DNA from: Metopolophium dirhodum | Taxonomy: Eukaryota > Arthropoda > Insecta > Hemiptera > Aphididae | Direction: 5' to 3' | Assembly (NCBI RefSeq): GCF_019925205.1 | Contig: NC_083564.1 | Coordinates: forward strand, 31,348,447 to 31,412,446 | Length of the DNA stretch: 64,000 nt | Shown: one piece after another, positions 26,849 to 39,480 of the stretch | How positions within the stretch are numbered: position 1 is the stretch's first letter | Layout: each line of letters opens with the position of its first letter | Notes under the pieces: model-generated | The model's database searches: none | The model's input: the letters and a program-made list of their open reading frames with translations, nothing else | Told to the model about the DNA's origin: nothing | Position numbers and translations under genes: made by a program

Positions 26849-29800
26849 CAATATGCATAACAATATAGTGTTGGTTTCCGCCGTCGTTTTTGTCACGTGG
26901 AATCGGTTTTGCTTTAATGACACGCGATTTATTGAATCAACTGTGCAGGACCTATGGGTAAACAATATAAATACCGTACATATTTAAGCTTACGACAACA
27001 TATTAATATGTTATATCGTACAGTGTAAGTAATCCACGTTATTTGTAAAAAAAAAAGAAAAAATGTTCTTATATAATATCATATAGGTAAAAATTATTCC
27101 CCGTACGTAATGTGCTTATTACCTAATATAGTATTAACTAATACAAATACAATGCTATACAAGTACGACAATTGTCAATTTGTCATTCGTTTGATGTGTA
27201 AATTCTGAATTGCATTTCAATAGTCGCATATATCGTATTATTCCCCGTTAGACGCTTTTTATAAATATATTACGTTATTAATTATTACTATACATATTGC
27301 ATCGAAATATATATATATATAATTCTATAGGTATGAAATGTGTCATGTATTATACATATTTTACAATACAAACTTATTTTCGCACCATGGAAACGCTTAA
27401 ATTATTTACTTTATCCATTGTCAAATCCCGTACCCGGTATGTATGGATATATTTATGGATACCTGGCGTCTTCCTGTATATACAATCAAATGTGGTGTTA
27501 AGACGTATTATATATTTTGTTTGATACATCTATAATACATTATACAACTATACGTCTTTGTTATAAAATCGTCGTCCGTTTACTTATAGGTCATCCTCAT
27601 ATAATGTAATACAACTTCGTCCCTTAGGTCGAATAACTATTTCAAATCTCGGTGAGGGTTACTTTTATTAATTCACATACCATTTTACTACTACGTACCT
27701 ACATATTATTATTATAAGCTGTTCGTGAATTCGTGATACAAAACAAATGTGACCAGCCTAAACACGCCTTACCCCGCCCACAAAACGTATTAGCTTTTGT
27801 AAAAACGTTTCGGACTATACAGCTGCATAAACGGCTGCTTATACGAGTGTATATCCGCATCTAGGACAAAAACCAGATTTGGCCAATTAAATAGGCATTT
27901 GACGTTTATTTGCCGCGTATCGTTTTACTACAAAATTCGTTATTTGCTCTCAGTACAAAAATGTATAGTAAACATCCCTCGGAAAAACACGGCGTGCGCA
28001 GATTCGATGTCGTAAATCCTGTATACCACCGAACATATTATTGTTTGTTTGCTTATTGTCCTTGTAGCCGTTATATTATACACGCGTTTCAAAGGTGTGA
28101 GTACAAAATTAATCAACATCGCGAAATACGAAAATAATAATAATATTATCCCCACGATTTATGCGTCATCGTTCACGAAAAAGTGACGTCATCGCCGCCC
28201 GCTTTCTAAACGTCGCGCGGGTCGTATATTCAAATAATAATAATATCGCTATGGTATAATATTATATCGAACAATACGATATTGTCGTCTCGGCAGCATT
28301 TTTACGTCGCCCACTTGTATCATAACATAATAATAACATATATGGGGACTATTAAATGGTAATTTTTGTTTTCTTCACATGAACCTTTATCTTATCTAAA
28401 CGTCGTCGTATGTTAAACATTTCCTCCCTATATATACATTATATTACAAGCTATATGCATACACACGACGCGACGGTTTGTACGAGGACTCTGTATTTAT
28501 ATTTAATGTAATATTGTTAAAATTATTATATTATGCCGAATAGACGTATAATATAGGCTGCAGCAATATATAGTACAAATTATATACATATTATATAGCG
28601 GGGAGAGATAACGATCGAGATGGTCGGACGGAAAAAAAACTATCAAATTAAAATATAATAATAATATATAAGGCCAGATCTGTGCCGAGTGAGAGCCATA
28701 GAATTATAGTAATAATATTATACTGCAGCGTATCGTGTGTGTGTGCGCGCACAGTGGGCGATAATCTTTGAGCCGCGCGTCATGTACGCCCACGACGTTT
28801 AATTTTTTTCGACCGATATTTACGAACATTTATCGAAAAACAATACTGTTCTCGATGGATACCGTAAAAAAGTGGTTTGCTGCCTGTCCTTTGGCTATAT
28901 AATGTGCGCACGTTAATAAAAAAAAAAAATCCATCTATATAAATTTATAACGTACCTACATACAGCGCGCGTGTAACGTGTCGTATTATATTTCTCTCTT
29001 CTATTGTAGGTACGTCATAACATAACAATATAATAAATAACTTTATACTTTGATGCACGAAAATCGATCTGTATTATATATATACAACAATACACTTCGA
29101 CTCGAAGGCGTCCCTAGAAGTGTATAAATAAAGTATAAGTAAAAGCCGTGGTCAATCGGTTTTTTTGAGGGAGCTCTATCGCTTTTATACTATATTATAG
29201 TATATTATATTTGCCAACCGGACTCAGTGGCGGTTAAATGATTTTGTCAAGGATGAGCTGGCTGATTTTTTAACGTGCACTCTGATAATTAAAATCATAA
29301 CTTATTATTTAATTATAAACATAAACTAAAAAGTTAATTTATATAGGTAACAATTTTATATCTAAATTGTAAATAATTTTTCAGAAATTGAGACTACTCT
29401 AGTACAACATGCTAATTTCTGCTAAGTTTATATTTTAACTTAATTTTGATTGAAATATATATACCTATAAAAAAAGAAACCTAAAAAGTTAGAGTTTTAG
29501 AGATTATGTTTAACGCGATATAAATGTTTTATTTAATTGGTACTTATTTTATTCATACAAATATTTTCTTTTAGCTTAAAGCACATTTAATAAATAATAC
29601 TGTAATCAGTATTTAAATCTACAGTTCTACCAGCTTTACCTTTACTCATTATGGTTTTCCTATGTACCTATCAAGTAAATCATGCGTTGTTATTCTGTAC
29701 TGTCGCACGCAGTGCCATCCAAATCGTTTGTCGCGTAATATTATAATATTATATAATATAAACTGCTAACTTGACGCATAAAATCCCCAGAAATATTCAA

Positions 29801-30017
29801 ATGACTTATTTGGACAACCCTGTATAATATAATATTAACGACCATTAAAATAACTTAAACAAAAACGATCGTTTGTGTTCGTGAAAATAACAGGATGCTA
29901 GATAACAGCAGCCCCTACCCCTACCCGAAGGCCAATTCGTTGGGCGCCGGCGCCAGTGCGTCGATTAGAAGCAACTTGATAACTGTCTCGTGTACAGAAA
30001 ATAATATACTATCGTGT

Positions 30018-30023
<6 letters not shown>

Positions 30024-30058
<35 letters not shown>

Positions 30059-30112
30059 TCAGGAGTATGTAGAGCAAAAGTTAAGCCTACAACGTGTGTG
30101 TGTGTGTGTGTG
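30024..30112. repeat. Opposed (CA)n and (GT)n microsatellites
   Basis: A run of about 16-17 CA units (30024-30056) is followed, about 40 bases on, by a run of GT units (about 30093-30112). The two runs are complementary and could pair as a hairpin or cruciform. Confidence 0.9.
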
Positions 30113-31206
30113 GTGCGTGCGTGCTTAGATTGCCGGGGGCGGCGTAGGCGTAAGGTATTCGTGTCGATGATGAGGTGCATCGGAGCGTTGCGTGCCGAAA
30201 CGAGTTTCGCTATTACGGATATTAATTCGCTAACGAGCCGAACATTCCATCTGTACACCACTAATTATCGTAAAGTATTTCAGTGTCGGGGTTTATTGTT
30301 ATTGTGAATTACCTCCCTCCCACGTGTTCGTCAAGCAATTTAGGTTATGATGATATATACGTGTACTATATGCGATGCACACAACTAAGCAACTTAAATA
30401 CCCGCGTCGATCGGGTCCCGTCCATCCCCTGCTTTCTCCTAGCTCCTATTTCTATCGTCGACTTTGCTGATATTCTGGATATTACGTATACATTATAGGC
30501 GAGCATGTTATTATTATTGTTATATTCTGTACGCATCGTAGTCTGCGGTATGCGCTCGTGTGCGGTCGGGACTCGCGTGCGTTAATCCCACCTCCCCCCC
30601 CCACTTGTGTAATTTCGATATTCTGAAAATTCGTTCAGTGTCGACCTTTGCCCGAAGTAAACTGGATTAACACGACTTTTCGCCGTTGTTTTCTAAATTA
30701 TGCGATCCGCAGAGAATATATAATAATAATAATATATTATAATTTACAGCATATAACCACATAAAGTTAATAATTACCGAAATAACGATAAAATCGGGGG
30801 CATGGCGAATATGAAAAAAAAAAAACGGTTAAAAGCATGTTTACCATCATATGCACCCTCTGACCCGCCATTAAACCACGTGCACGTTCCAAAATAGTAA
30901 TTAGTATTACTACGGTTTTAGCCCTGCAAACGTTTACCAACCGCCCCAAAAATGTCTCCTCCCTCTCCCGCTCTCAAACGGCTGACATCGACTCGCCTCA
31001 TTTATTTGGGGTAATATTATTAGGACGAGTTTATATAGATACAGTGACTATACTATTATCTAATGTAAAACGCACTAGAATTTGGTAAAAATAACTTTCT
31101 GAACTGCAGCAGTATATACTGTGCAGGGTGGTGTAGGGTTAATCCCATATTGCCATAGTAACATGTGTGTGAAATGAAGTTTTGTGCAGCACAGTTGTAC
31201 ACTTTC

Positions 31207-31226
31207 ACCCCCCCCCCCCCCCCCCC
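31207..31226. repeat. Poly(C) tract
   Basis: A run of about 18-20 C residues, one of many long G or C homopolymers in this otherwise A+T-rich window (also near 10727, 39163, 42353, 48931, 55950, 57685 and 62169). Confidence 0.9.
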
Positions 31227-31564
31227 ACACCGAAATCCAGCTCCGGATCCACCACTGCTGCAGCGGTCCCGGGTTTGCACTCGCAACGCACACCTTTTAT
31301 TCCCGGACCAGTAGATTTATCATTTACACGTTATTATTAACTATACGGAACAATGGTCGTGTGGATACGTGATGTGATTTGTGAATTTCAAATGGAAAAA
31401 AAAACGGATTTATAGAGTTTGGCGAGTGTGGGAAACGTTTATATATATATATGCGCGTAATTGCGCGTGTTGGTGGCGGGTTGGTAGGTACACGCGCGGC
31501 GGCGCTAAACGTATTTCGTAGACTACGACGACGATGACGACGACGACCTCGGGCACAGTTTCTG

Positions 31565-31567
<3 letters not shown>

Positions 31568-31600
<33 letters not shown>
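31568..31600. repeat. (TG)n microsatellite
   Basis: An uninterrupted run of about 16 TG units within a CpG-richer part of the intron-like region. Confidence 0.93.
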
Positions 31601-31602
<2 letters not shown>

Positions 31603-32565
31603 GGACGAAGGGGGAAAAAATTGCCAATTCCGATTCGACAGTACGAGAACGAGATACTAAAAAAAAGAAAAACCCACTGCGGGCGAACTCGCGGGAATGA
31701 TTGAACTGTAAAAATAATCGCATAAAATACGCGTTCGACGCGAATAATATTCGGACGACGATCAAATATATGAGCAATTTAGTACATCTCATCAGCGCCA
31801 ACAAACGTTTGAAAAAGTCTCGCGAGTATGTTAAAATATCGCTGACGATCGCGACGCGTGTATAATTGTTTTCTATAACCAGATCATAATAATATGTAGT
31901 AAAAAAATTACATTTGCGAGTATACCATGGTTGTACTATTATAACAAATGTTGGCGTGAGCGTCGCGACGATCGATCGAATACCGACAAAGATATTATCA
32001 TCGCAACGGTGTATTTTTCTAGTACCTACCTATATATATATACCCGCCTATAACCTACCTATAATATGTCGTTGGTACATTATAGGTACGTCATAACATA
32101 TTATATGAGTTTCGTGCGTTCTCGATTGAAATATAATATATATGTTACAAGATAAACCGTATATATAATATACTATATGGGTATATATACGTCATAAAAT
32201 TATGTGTGTAAGGCCCGTGATTTGGGACGAGAGCAATCCGTACGGCCGAGTCCCGCGCCACATCATTAACGGGTGGTTAAGTAGGTAGGCAGGTATAATA
32301 CAGGTATAATAATATAAAGTATATAATAGGTAGGCCGGTGTACTTAATTGCCGATCAGAGATAACCACGTTACCGCAGCAGTCCGTTTATATAGCTATGC
32401 AATCTAAAACTGCTTTTCCCTCTCTCAGGTCTAACTCTCTCGATCCGTTTATATCATATAATATTCTCGTATAATACAAAACCAAACCAATAGACAATTT
32501 AGCTGTCCGTCGTCATGTGAACGGACGTTTTGTATATACTATAACGTCACAATGGTTCTTCGATG

Positions 32566-33465
32566 TATACAGGGTGATTCGTCAAGCATGCGCTCTGCTG
32601 CAGTGCTCAGCCCCTCAGTCCTTATGACATAAAAATATAGCGTATAAGTATATTCTATCATATTGTAGGTATATGATCTGAGCACACCCCCTTTTCTCTC
32701 AATGATGTTATGTTACCTATTCAAAATTTGATTTTTGGAGTTTTGAAATATAGATACTTACAGACCATAATATTTTCATATTTTTGAGAATTTTTATACA
32801 ACTGAATGAGTGTACTGTGGAGACTCAAACTTCTATTTTTTAAATAAGAATTCCACTCTCAACTGTAAATTATATAGTGGATGATTTTTTTTTAAACTTT
32901 GGCATATTGAAATCAAAATATTCGAACGAGGAGTTTTTGAGTTATTTAACTTTGTGATCCTAAGCATGATAGGTTGGTATAATGTGTAATGATAATAAGT
33001 TTAGAAGATATTTGGAATACAATATTAGGGTGACTTGAACATTTTAGTAATTAATATTAATCCATATCAATATGTATAATTATTAATTTGTAAGAATGGT
33101 CTAAGTATAATAAACGCTAGATCCAATATTACATTTATATTTTATTTTATATATTTGCAAAACCATTTTAAGAACTTTAATCCGTAATATAAACATTTAA
33201 CAACTGAAAAATTATTGGTTCGAATTTTTATATAGGTATTAGGTATCTACATCAACATTAAAAAATAAATAAATATTCACCATAATATTATTTACAGTAA
33301 AAAAGAGGGTTTTCATTTGAAAAACAGAAGTTTGTATTACCACAGGAGCTAAGGGTTAGGTTAGGTTTGGACAAAAATCTTTAGATTTTGAAAATATGGT
33401 TTTTAAGTATATTGATAATGATTTATTTGGCTTGAATTTGAATGGAAGGTGAATCACCCTGTATA
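32566..33465. mobile_element. Terminal-inverted-repeat element with CAGGGTGATTC ends
   Basis: TATACAGGGTGATTC at 32566-32580 and GAATCACCCTGTATA at 33451-33465 are perfect inverted 15-mers. The outer TATA on each side can be read as a TA or TATA target duplication around CAGGGTGATTC...GAATCACCCTG. The interior of about 890 bp shows no transposase frame. It is a non-autonomous or decayed DNA transposon; a Tc1/mariner relation is inferred only from the TA flank. Confidence 0.72.
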
Positions 33466-36400
33466 ATTCCACTCCAAATGTCAATTAAAGTAAATATTAT
33501 TATTATTATAGGTACTTATAAACGTAAGCGGTACGCGCACCATTATTTTCACGTAGGCATATACAATATACAATATACATCCATCACTAATTGGTAACAG
33601 TTTGGCATTTATTATGATCACTAAATCACCCTAAAAGCCCCCTAACTCTTTTTAGAAACACGACGTGATATTTTTCCGCCTTTAACCGCATTTGTGGTCA
33701 TATTATAGAAATCACTACCTACTGTGCAGTGCATTTATCGTATGGGCATATATTTTATTATTTATAAATTTATAATACATTAAACGTGTATAATGTATAG
33801 GTATATGGTGTGATTTCGTCGTCTTCGTCGCCGCCGCTTAATAGTATTTAAATAAGCACGCACGCAATTTATACATAATTTATATTTTATACACCGATAA
33901 TAGGTATTAAAATATATATTACACAATGCGGTTGTGTTTGTAGTGATGAAAAGAGCTATAAATTTTAATTCATTTTTCATGTTATTATTTTTTTTCTGCA
34001 TGTATGCGTTAAACGATCGGATGACTATTAACGTGAAAGCAGCTATATTATATACGACATGTAGTATTATAATATAGTTTGTCACCGCACTCGGAACCCG
34101 CGAGACGTTTTATTTTAATAATTAAACTTAATTTGCCCCGCCGTTCTCGAGACTGATCCGAACGTACAGTTTAATTATGGCCACACAACTACAAGATTAT
34201 AATTTATAATATATAGATACGGTTATTAGAGTGAGGACTATCCGAAATTCTCTCTCTCGGCGTATATACTTGAATACGTCTTCATCTAATTAACTTGAGA
34301 CTGACGCTGCGTAAAAGTGCATAAAACCCGCGGATTCAGAAATATTATCGCTCGAATCTGCCGCAGGAGTGAAGGATAGCACATTTAAAACGGAAGAGTG
34401 GCAGATTTCGTACACGAGGACAGACCGTTGAAAAGGGCCACGGAAATTTTTGGAGTAGAAATGCTCGAAATGAAATTCGGAAAGTGGCGGAAAAAATATG
34501 CAAGAACTTCGCTTGGGTTCGGCGTATACGGAAAACGCTATATTTCATCACTTGAATTACTCGTTTGTTGACGTCACGTTCACGTTTAAATGTAACTTCC
34601 TTTTATGTTCTTTGTAAAATTGTTCAGATGTCACTCCAAGAGTCTGGCGCATTAAAGGGGTTGCTTTTCGTTTTGTTTCCCATTGTTCTGTGCGCGAGTA
34701 CGACTACCGAGGGGGAGTGCAACCAACAGAAAAAGTATATCTAATATGCTAAGAGGTCGTTCCCGTACGGTAGTTCATGTTGTATACTGTGTATTATGTT
34801 GTATATTGTATAATATTATGTGTGTGTGTGCGTGTATGTGTCGTACACTGCAGAGCAGTATAGCAGTTGGTCAATAATTTACTATTTCACAAGTGGTCCG
34901 TATATGTATAGGTTGACTGTTTTACACTTAAATGAAATTCAAAACACACCTAATTATACTGCAGTTTGCAGCAAGTATATAATATATAGGTTGTGTATAT
35001 TATAATCGCCAGCGAGTGTAGAGAGCTGTTGATCAAAGAGAGAAAACGCGTTGTTCGATTTACTAATTTACTTATTTACCCGTCGCTGTTGCTGGTGTAA
35101 AAAAGATCAGGATAAGACAATGACGATAATAATAATACATCGTAGATTATTATAAACTGGATGTTATGCGTACCGCGGTAAACGTTATTATATAGTGGCT
35201 TTTAAAAATAAATTATTAACACTAAAATAAACTAAATCGTTTTTTTTGGCAGCTTGCTCGTGCAGAATAAAACGACCATTAGTCACAAGAATTAAGTTTA
35301 TTAATAAATGTGTTGTTTTGAAATAAGTCGGACCAAGCGTAACTATTTTTTATGGTTGTAATTAAAGTGTTAAAACATTTTTATAGAGAGTATTTATCAA
35401 ATTAAAAACTTCGATTTAAACTGTATAGTTATATGGTAGGTACTCGATATAAGCGTATACGTTATAATTATGTATACACACTGTGTGTCTGTGTATGATG
35501 TATATATATGGTACATGGTTTTATTTTTCACATGTATATTTTTTTTACCTAAAGAAAAATTAATGTATACGAAAAGTAAATAATATACCTATATATTTTA
35601 CTATATAATATTGTTTGGAATTATTTAAAGAGTTTTTAAATAAAAGTTTGTCTGTCTTACATTATTATACTTAATAATAACAATGCAGTGTTTTCTTAGT
35701 TTTATGACGATTCGTGTATTTTTGATTTTTTATACAATTTCATTTCAATAATTCAGTTATTTGTTATTAATTTTGACAAAAAATCAGTTGCGTTATTGTT
35801 GTAATATTACCATTATATCGAAATTATATTACACAGCTGCTATAATGTTTTCCTCTCGGGACATAACACAAGTCGTCGCAAATTATTTATTCAGCTTTTG
35901 TGTATTATGTTATTGTTTATCATTCTATTTTTATTTCGTTTTATAAACCAGAATTTCGCGCCCAGTACTCACATATCGCACGTAGATCTAATCAAGTCCC
36001 TTAAGAAAATGAATAAAAACACTGGAAAGTTATAAATTATAATATATATTATAATACGTATGTCGTACCCATACGCTTTACCCACATTCTCACAGATAAA
36101 ACAATGATATTCTAATTGGATACATATCATAATCCAACGTTCGGAAAGTTCACATATACGTTAATATTCACCAAGTAAACCCACCCTCGATATCAATTGA
36201 CAATTTATACATGTATCAACAGTTTCATAACATCGTCTGATCGACAATTTATAGAAAAAAAATTGTGTTTTTCATTTGAAGGTTTATTGGTATATACCTT
36301 CATTGGCAAAAAATTTAAATTTAAAAAAATGCATCACTTAAGGAAAAAAGGGGGTGCGTGAGCTTGCTTGGTGTATCATCGTGTATATTACATAATATGC

Positions 36401-36727
36401 TATAATATGTACATTTGTATATATATTTGTATACATATTATGTATGTACTATATATAATTGACACATCGTTTAATATTATGTATAGTTAATATAATTCGT
36501 ATTTTATGGCAGTTGCCTCGTTGGCTCGGAGGGTTTAAACATTAAATCGCATTCGTTTGTTGCGAAATCGATTTTTAAATAAGGCTAATAGACGCAGTTA
36601 AAACAAAATATTATACATTATATTATGGTATACACGCTGCAACCCTGTATAATAACAATATCATCCTCGTTTATGCGGGGAAACAGATCTTGTTGTCCGT
36701 ATATAATATTATATAATGGGATTTGAT
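33466..36727. other. A+T-rich DNA, no gene seen
   Basis: No coding region, RNA gene or clear repeat was recognised. The minus-strand frame at 34345-34551 overlaps a slightly more G+C-rich patch but matches no known domain. A short TG run occurs near 34819. Confidence 0.55.
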
Positions 36728-37145
36728 ACGAAGCGTATTTATTATTTGTTACTATAATCATAATATTATTATAACGTTGTACTCGCAGCTTATAATTTAA
36801 ACTACTCGTCTGTATATTATCCGCCGATTTTAAAATCGTTCTTTTTACGTGAACGAAAATCTTATATGCATTGACATTTCGAGCGTATACATGTTTGCAT
36901 ACGTATACGACGTGAAACCTGTTGAATGCACCGTTTAAAATATTTTCATTATGTCGTATAACATAGTGCTAGCTAGTAATTTATTCGGTGTCAGAAAATT
37001 AAAATATTCAAATAAAAGGGGACTACTGGCTGCTATAATAATAGCCTATAATTACCCCTACCTGTATTATATAAACAGGTCGTCACGATTAATGCTCATA
37101 ACAGTTTATACTAATAAAACGTTTGTTTTTATTATTTTTTATGTT
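36728..37145 (+). repeat. Intronic copy of a repeat also found at 53810-54230
   Basis: About 420 bases beginning ACGAAGCGTATTTATTA match 53810-54230 in the same orientation. Shared blocks include TATTATCCGCC, CGTTCTTTTTACGTGAACGA, GCATTGACATTTCGAGCG, ACCTGTTGAAT and AATTAAAATATTCAAATAAAAG. Differences are substitutions and small indels. It is either an interspersed repeat or the source of a duplication to the 3' side of the homeobox gene. Confidence 0.85.
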
Positions 37146-38349
37146 ATGACGTTATGTATTATATAATTATATATACAGTTTCGATTTTCCACGCGCGTCA
37201 TAAGTAATAATAAGTGCTCCTCGCAAATTGTCTCGGCCGCGGTAGTAGTGCCCAAGTATTCGATGTACAAGGAAAAATAATAATGAGAACCTACACACTC
37301 ACCGGTATTATGCGCGTGCTTGTACGACGATCGCAATAGCATACGGTGTGTCAATATCATAATACAATACGTCTATCTATGGATCGGTGCACGCGAGTAC
37401 CTCTACTCGGTACCTATATATTATATAAATGCGAATTGCCGCACGACAACCGTATTATAAATATTATATTATTATAATCTTCGACAAGACTACGACAATT
37501 GCCGTAAAAGTTTTAAACGTAAAACGGGTGCAGTCCAACGAGATTCCGGAACGGCGAGGTTTACGTATAATTTATATTATTACGCCGTACGTACTATAAT
37601 ATTATTATGGTGCCCATACGGTTATCGCGGGAGCGTACGATGGAAATTTAAAGAGCAGACGTCGAGTGTTTATATATGTTTATTATTATTGTGTATATAT
37701 GTGAAGTCTGCGTAGGTACGCGTATTCTATTATATCGACGTAGTAGTAGTATATTATTACCTATATACGTATGTGTGCCGGTCGGATCGGAAATCGAAAA
37801 CTTAAACGTGAAAAAAAACACCGCTCTCGTCTACCGAAGTTTGCACATACATATATATATATTATAATAAACTTGCTCGTTCGTTATGCGATGTGTGCGT
37901 GTGCGTGGAAAACAAATAAAACGTTTTTCACGGCCTGTGAGTTTTATTATTGTTAATAAAACGACGACGGCTATGATACGGCGGCGGTGTCGGTCGTATT
38001 ACTCGTATTATATAATAATAAAATAAAAAATCAATATTGGAGGGCGTTCATTGCGCACGTGTGTCATTTACACGTCATTCTCGTATGTACAATAACATTA
38101 TTATTATTATTGTTATTTTGCGTTTTCCGAAAAACCGCGACGGAAATTATCATAATATATTTTTGAGCAGCGAGCGAAATCGTCCGAGGTAATAATTATT
38201 GTTCGTCGTGTACACATATATAGGCCGCCGCGACGAAAGCACCGCCGCCCGGACGTGTACGCACTCACTATACCTAAATTATATTATTCTCGTCCCCCAC
38301 CTCTGTATGATTATTGTATCGTATTAAAATAATAATAATGATAATATAA
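37146..38349. other. A+T-rich DNA, no gene seen
   Basis: Tyr/Ile-rich open frames only; no recognised domain or repeat. CpG content rises from about 37950 onwards. Confidence 0.55.
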
Positions 38350-39480
38350 AAGAGTTTTCGGGAAGCGACAAACGAACTCGCTGCGCCGCCGCCCACTTTA
38401 CTGCCACATCAACCCCGCGCAGTTTCTGGTGGTGCTGCCCCGCATGCGGAGACGGGGCGCCGTGACAAAGCCGCCCCTCTCTCGCCACCACCCCCACCAC
38501 CACCACCACTATACACATCCACCCTCCAGCCGTCGTTCACCGAAAGTGTAGCGCGCGCGGCACAAAAGGTATATATATATATAATAGAGTTAAAACGAGC
38601 GTTTTATTCGGTACAAACGGTTTTCTAACAAGAGTCGTAGTAATATCGTTTGTATATATATATATATACACGCGCGTATACCTTCCCCTATCCACCCCCA
38701 CTCCGGACGATTTAGGTGGCGGTGGCGATGTCGGGAATGGCATACGGTACGGCGGCGGCGGAGGGAGATCAATAAAACGAACTGTTCGCCGCCGCCAAGA
38801 GAGTATATATAACAACGAAGGGGTGGCGTGGCAAAGTGTTTCGGGGGTTGCGGCGAGTGGGACCGCTACGACGGCGGCGGCGGCGGCGACGACTATTATA
38901 ACTACATAAAACACGCTAATGGCTCAATACGCGCGCCACACACACACACTCACAAACATTTTTCGTATATATATACACATTATACGAATTAACGACCCCA
39001 ACCCGCCGACGCCGTTTCTTTTCCATACTTCCTCTTTTGCGCGTAGCGCCCTCCTCCGACGACGGAGGATCTCCCCGAAAATGTATACAAAAAATAATAA
39101 TATAACACTGTGCAGTTTAAGTACGATTGGCACTGGCGGTGGTGTGCTCAGTATATGATGCGGGGGGGGGGGGGGGTGGCGTCGAGGTGACTCTCCGCGC
39201 GCGCGAGGTCATTAATTCGGGGCCTCTGCGATGTCGGCGGGATTGACACGATTATAACTCCCGCCCTCCCCTCGGGCCCGGACCGATGAACCTATACTAC
39301 GCGCGAGGGTAGCATCATCGGCGGGCAGCTATATAATATATATGCGCGTAATATTTATTCCGTGTCGGTAGTCGTATTTAAAAGTTTTTGTATTTTTATT
39401 TTTACCGAGGAGGTAATCAATCGCGTCGGTCCATCCCCTTCCCCCACACGCGCCACTCTATAATGGCCCGCCCGGAACGA
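38350..39480. promoter_or_regulatory. Largest CpG-rich island, with TATA-like word and an open frame
   Basis: About 1.1 kb rich in CG, GGC and CCG, unlike its flanks. TATAAAAG at 38345-38352 is a good TATA-box match at its left edge. On the + strand the frame from 38350 stays open to TAA at 38626, passes through a Pro-rich part, contains no ATG, and has a donor-like AAG|GTATAT at 38569 in phase 0. It does not encode homeodomain residues. The island may be a promoter, an enhancer or an unrecognised 5' exon; the sequence does not settle it. Confidence 0.35.

Larger units (their letters stand above)
24793..29225. other. A+T-rich DNA with simple repeats and a hairpin, no gene seen
   Basis: The stretch holds a GAC repeat near 25650-25672, a TTA repeat at about 26072-26105, the inverted repeat at 26704-26848 listed separately, and a TGACGTCA word near 28182. 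A somewhat CpG-richer part is at 25250-25680. No protein domain was recognised in any frame. Confidence 0.55.
29226..32565. other. Mixed A+T-rich and CpG-rich DNA with long microsatellites, no gene seen
   Basis: CAGTGGCGG at about 29226 resembles a hAT terminus but no partner end was found. A CpG-rich part covers about 30130-30640. Long CA, GT and poly(C) runs are listed separately. Long open frames here are products of the simple repeats. Confidence 0.5.

Noticed and set aside
29226..29712. Complete hAT element starting CAGTGGCGG
   Set aside because: No matching inverted terminus or 8-bp duplication was found to the right.
29965..30261. 98-codon frame with Cys-Val repeats
   Set aside because: Produced by the CA/GT microsatellites.
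31523..31804. 93-codon frame with Thr-His repeats
   Set aside because: Produced by the TG microsatellite and a GAC run.
33352..33368. Telomere-like TTAGG repeat
   Set aside because: Only two or three partial units, too short to be meaningful.
38537..38914. 125-codon minus-strand frame
   Set aside because: Ala/Val/Pro runs come from GGC repeats; no domain.
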